Positions 63,866-64,000 of a stretch of 64,000 bases of DNA are shown one piece after another (position 1 is the first letter of the stretch; each line of letters starts with the position of its first letter). The stretch is from Sulfuriferula plumbiphila (GTDB lineage Bacteria > Pseudomonadota > Gammaproteobacteria > Burkholderiales > Sulfuriferulaceae), in contig NZ_AP021884.1 of the NCBI RefSeq assembly GCF_009938015.1, positions 2,544,585 through 2,608,584 of the forward strand, read 5' to 3'. The notes beneath the pieces were generated by a model, which saw only the letters and a list, made by a program, of their open reading frames with translations, ran no database searches and was not told the DNA's origin. Position numbers and translations under genes: made by a program.

Positions 63866-64000
63866 TCAGTATAGGGCATTCGCCTGATCAGGCACGGCAT
63901 ATACTTTCACTTCGACCCTGTGTTCCTGGTGATCGTCGATCAGCGGGACGGCACTGTCGTGTTGCATGACGCCATCCACCGTCACGCTCATTGCGCCCAT
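63866..64000 (-). CDS. hypothetical protein, C-terminal part
   Basis: An open minus-strand frame of 44 residues runs to the window edge: MGAMSVTVDGVMQHDSAVPL, then IDDHQEHRVEVKVYAVPDQA and NALY before TGA at 63866. An ATG falls exactly at the edge, but the true start may lie outside. I do not recognise the family. It is upstream of, and in line with, the frameshifted gene and kaiC, with about 70 bases between. Confidence 0.5.
   Translation of the reverse strand: MGAMSVTVDGVMQHDSAVPLIDDHQEHRVEVKVYAVPDQANALY

Overview
The window looks like a chromosome segment of a betaproteobacterium. The order Nitrosomonadales, with Gallionella, Sideroxydans or Sulfuricella relatives, is my inference from gene content and protein style; no marker gene is present. 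It carries lithotrophy and one-carbon genes (a SoxC-type sulfite dehydrogenase with its cytochrome, and two unrelated NAD-dependent formate dehydrogenases), a nearly complete B12 pathway, and two large signalling clusters. No rRNA, tRNA or CRISPR array was seen.

Layout. 1-0.9 kb: an IS5-family element that enters from outside the window and ends at the stop codon of a c-type cytochrome gene. 0.9-2.9 kb (minus): cytochrome c plus SoxC-like molybdoenzyme. 3.4-9.9 kb (plus): fdsG-fdsB-fdsA-fdhD-fdsD-folK, tightly overlapping, behind a candidate sigma-54 promoter. 9.9-10.1 kb: remnants of a group II intron and an IS256 transposase. 10.2-10.7 kb: a GNAT acetyltransferase. 10.8-20.2 kb (minus): eight co-directional signalling genes, comprising four REC proteins (one fused to a GspE/PilB-type ATPase, one to HD-GYP), two histidine kinases, an HDOD protein and an MglA-like GTPase. 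20.3-23.6 kb: a large GGDEF-EAL membrane protein with a CTTG tetranucleotide repeat at its 5' end. 23.8-27.6 kb: a mobile-element-bounded cassette holding a broken HPP gene, a metal-free formate dehydrogenase and a LysR regulator, between an IS3 deletion remnant and IS30/group II intron remnants.

27.6-53.6 kb (minus): cobalamin biosynthesis. A cobalamin riboswitch at about 51 kb precedes cbtB-cbtA-ferredoxin-cobN-chlID-cobA-cbiE-cbiX/C-cbiD-cobI-cobM-cbiG-cobJ/K-cobW-cobO-cobB-bluB-cobU-cbiB-cobD-cobQ, many with 4-bp overlaps. cobT-cobS-cobC lie just upstream of it. The route is the early-cobalt (anaerobic type) one, judged by CbiX, CbiD and CbiG, yet a late-type CobN chelatase with a ChlI-ChlD partner is also encoded. 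CobN has an extraordinary His-Asp tract. I do not see CbiT.

53.7-64 kb (minus): an NRAMP-like metal transporter, a CsbD-like small protein, and a second signalling cluster: REC-GGDEF-EAL, hybrid PAS histidine kinase, GGDEF-EAL with a heptad-repeat N-terminus, a double-domain KaiC-like ATPase and a frameshifted partner gene. Two related copies of a roughly 115-bp repeat with terminal inverted repeats flank part of this cluster in opposite orientations.
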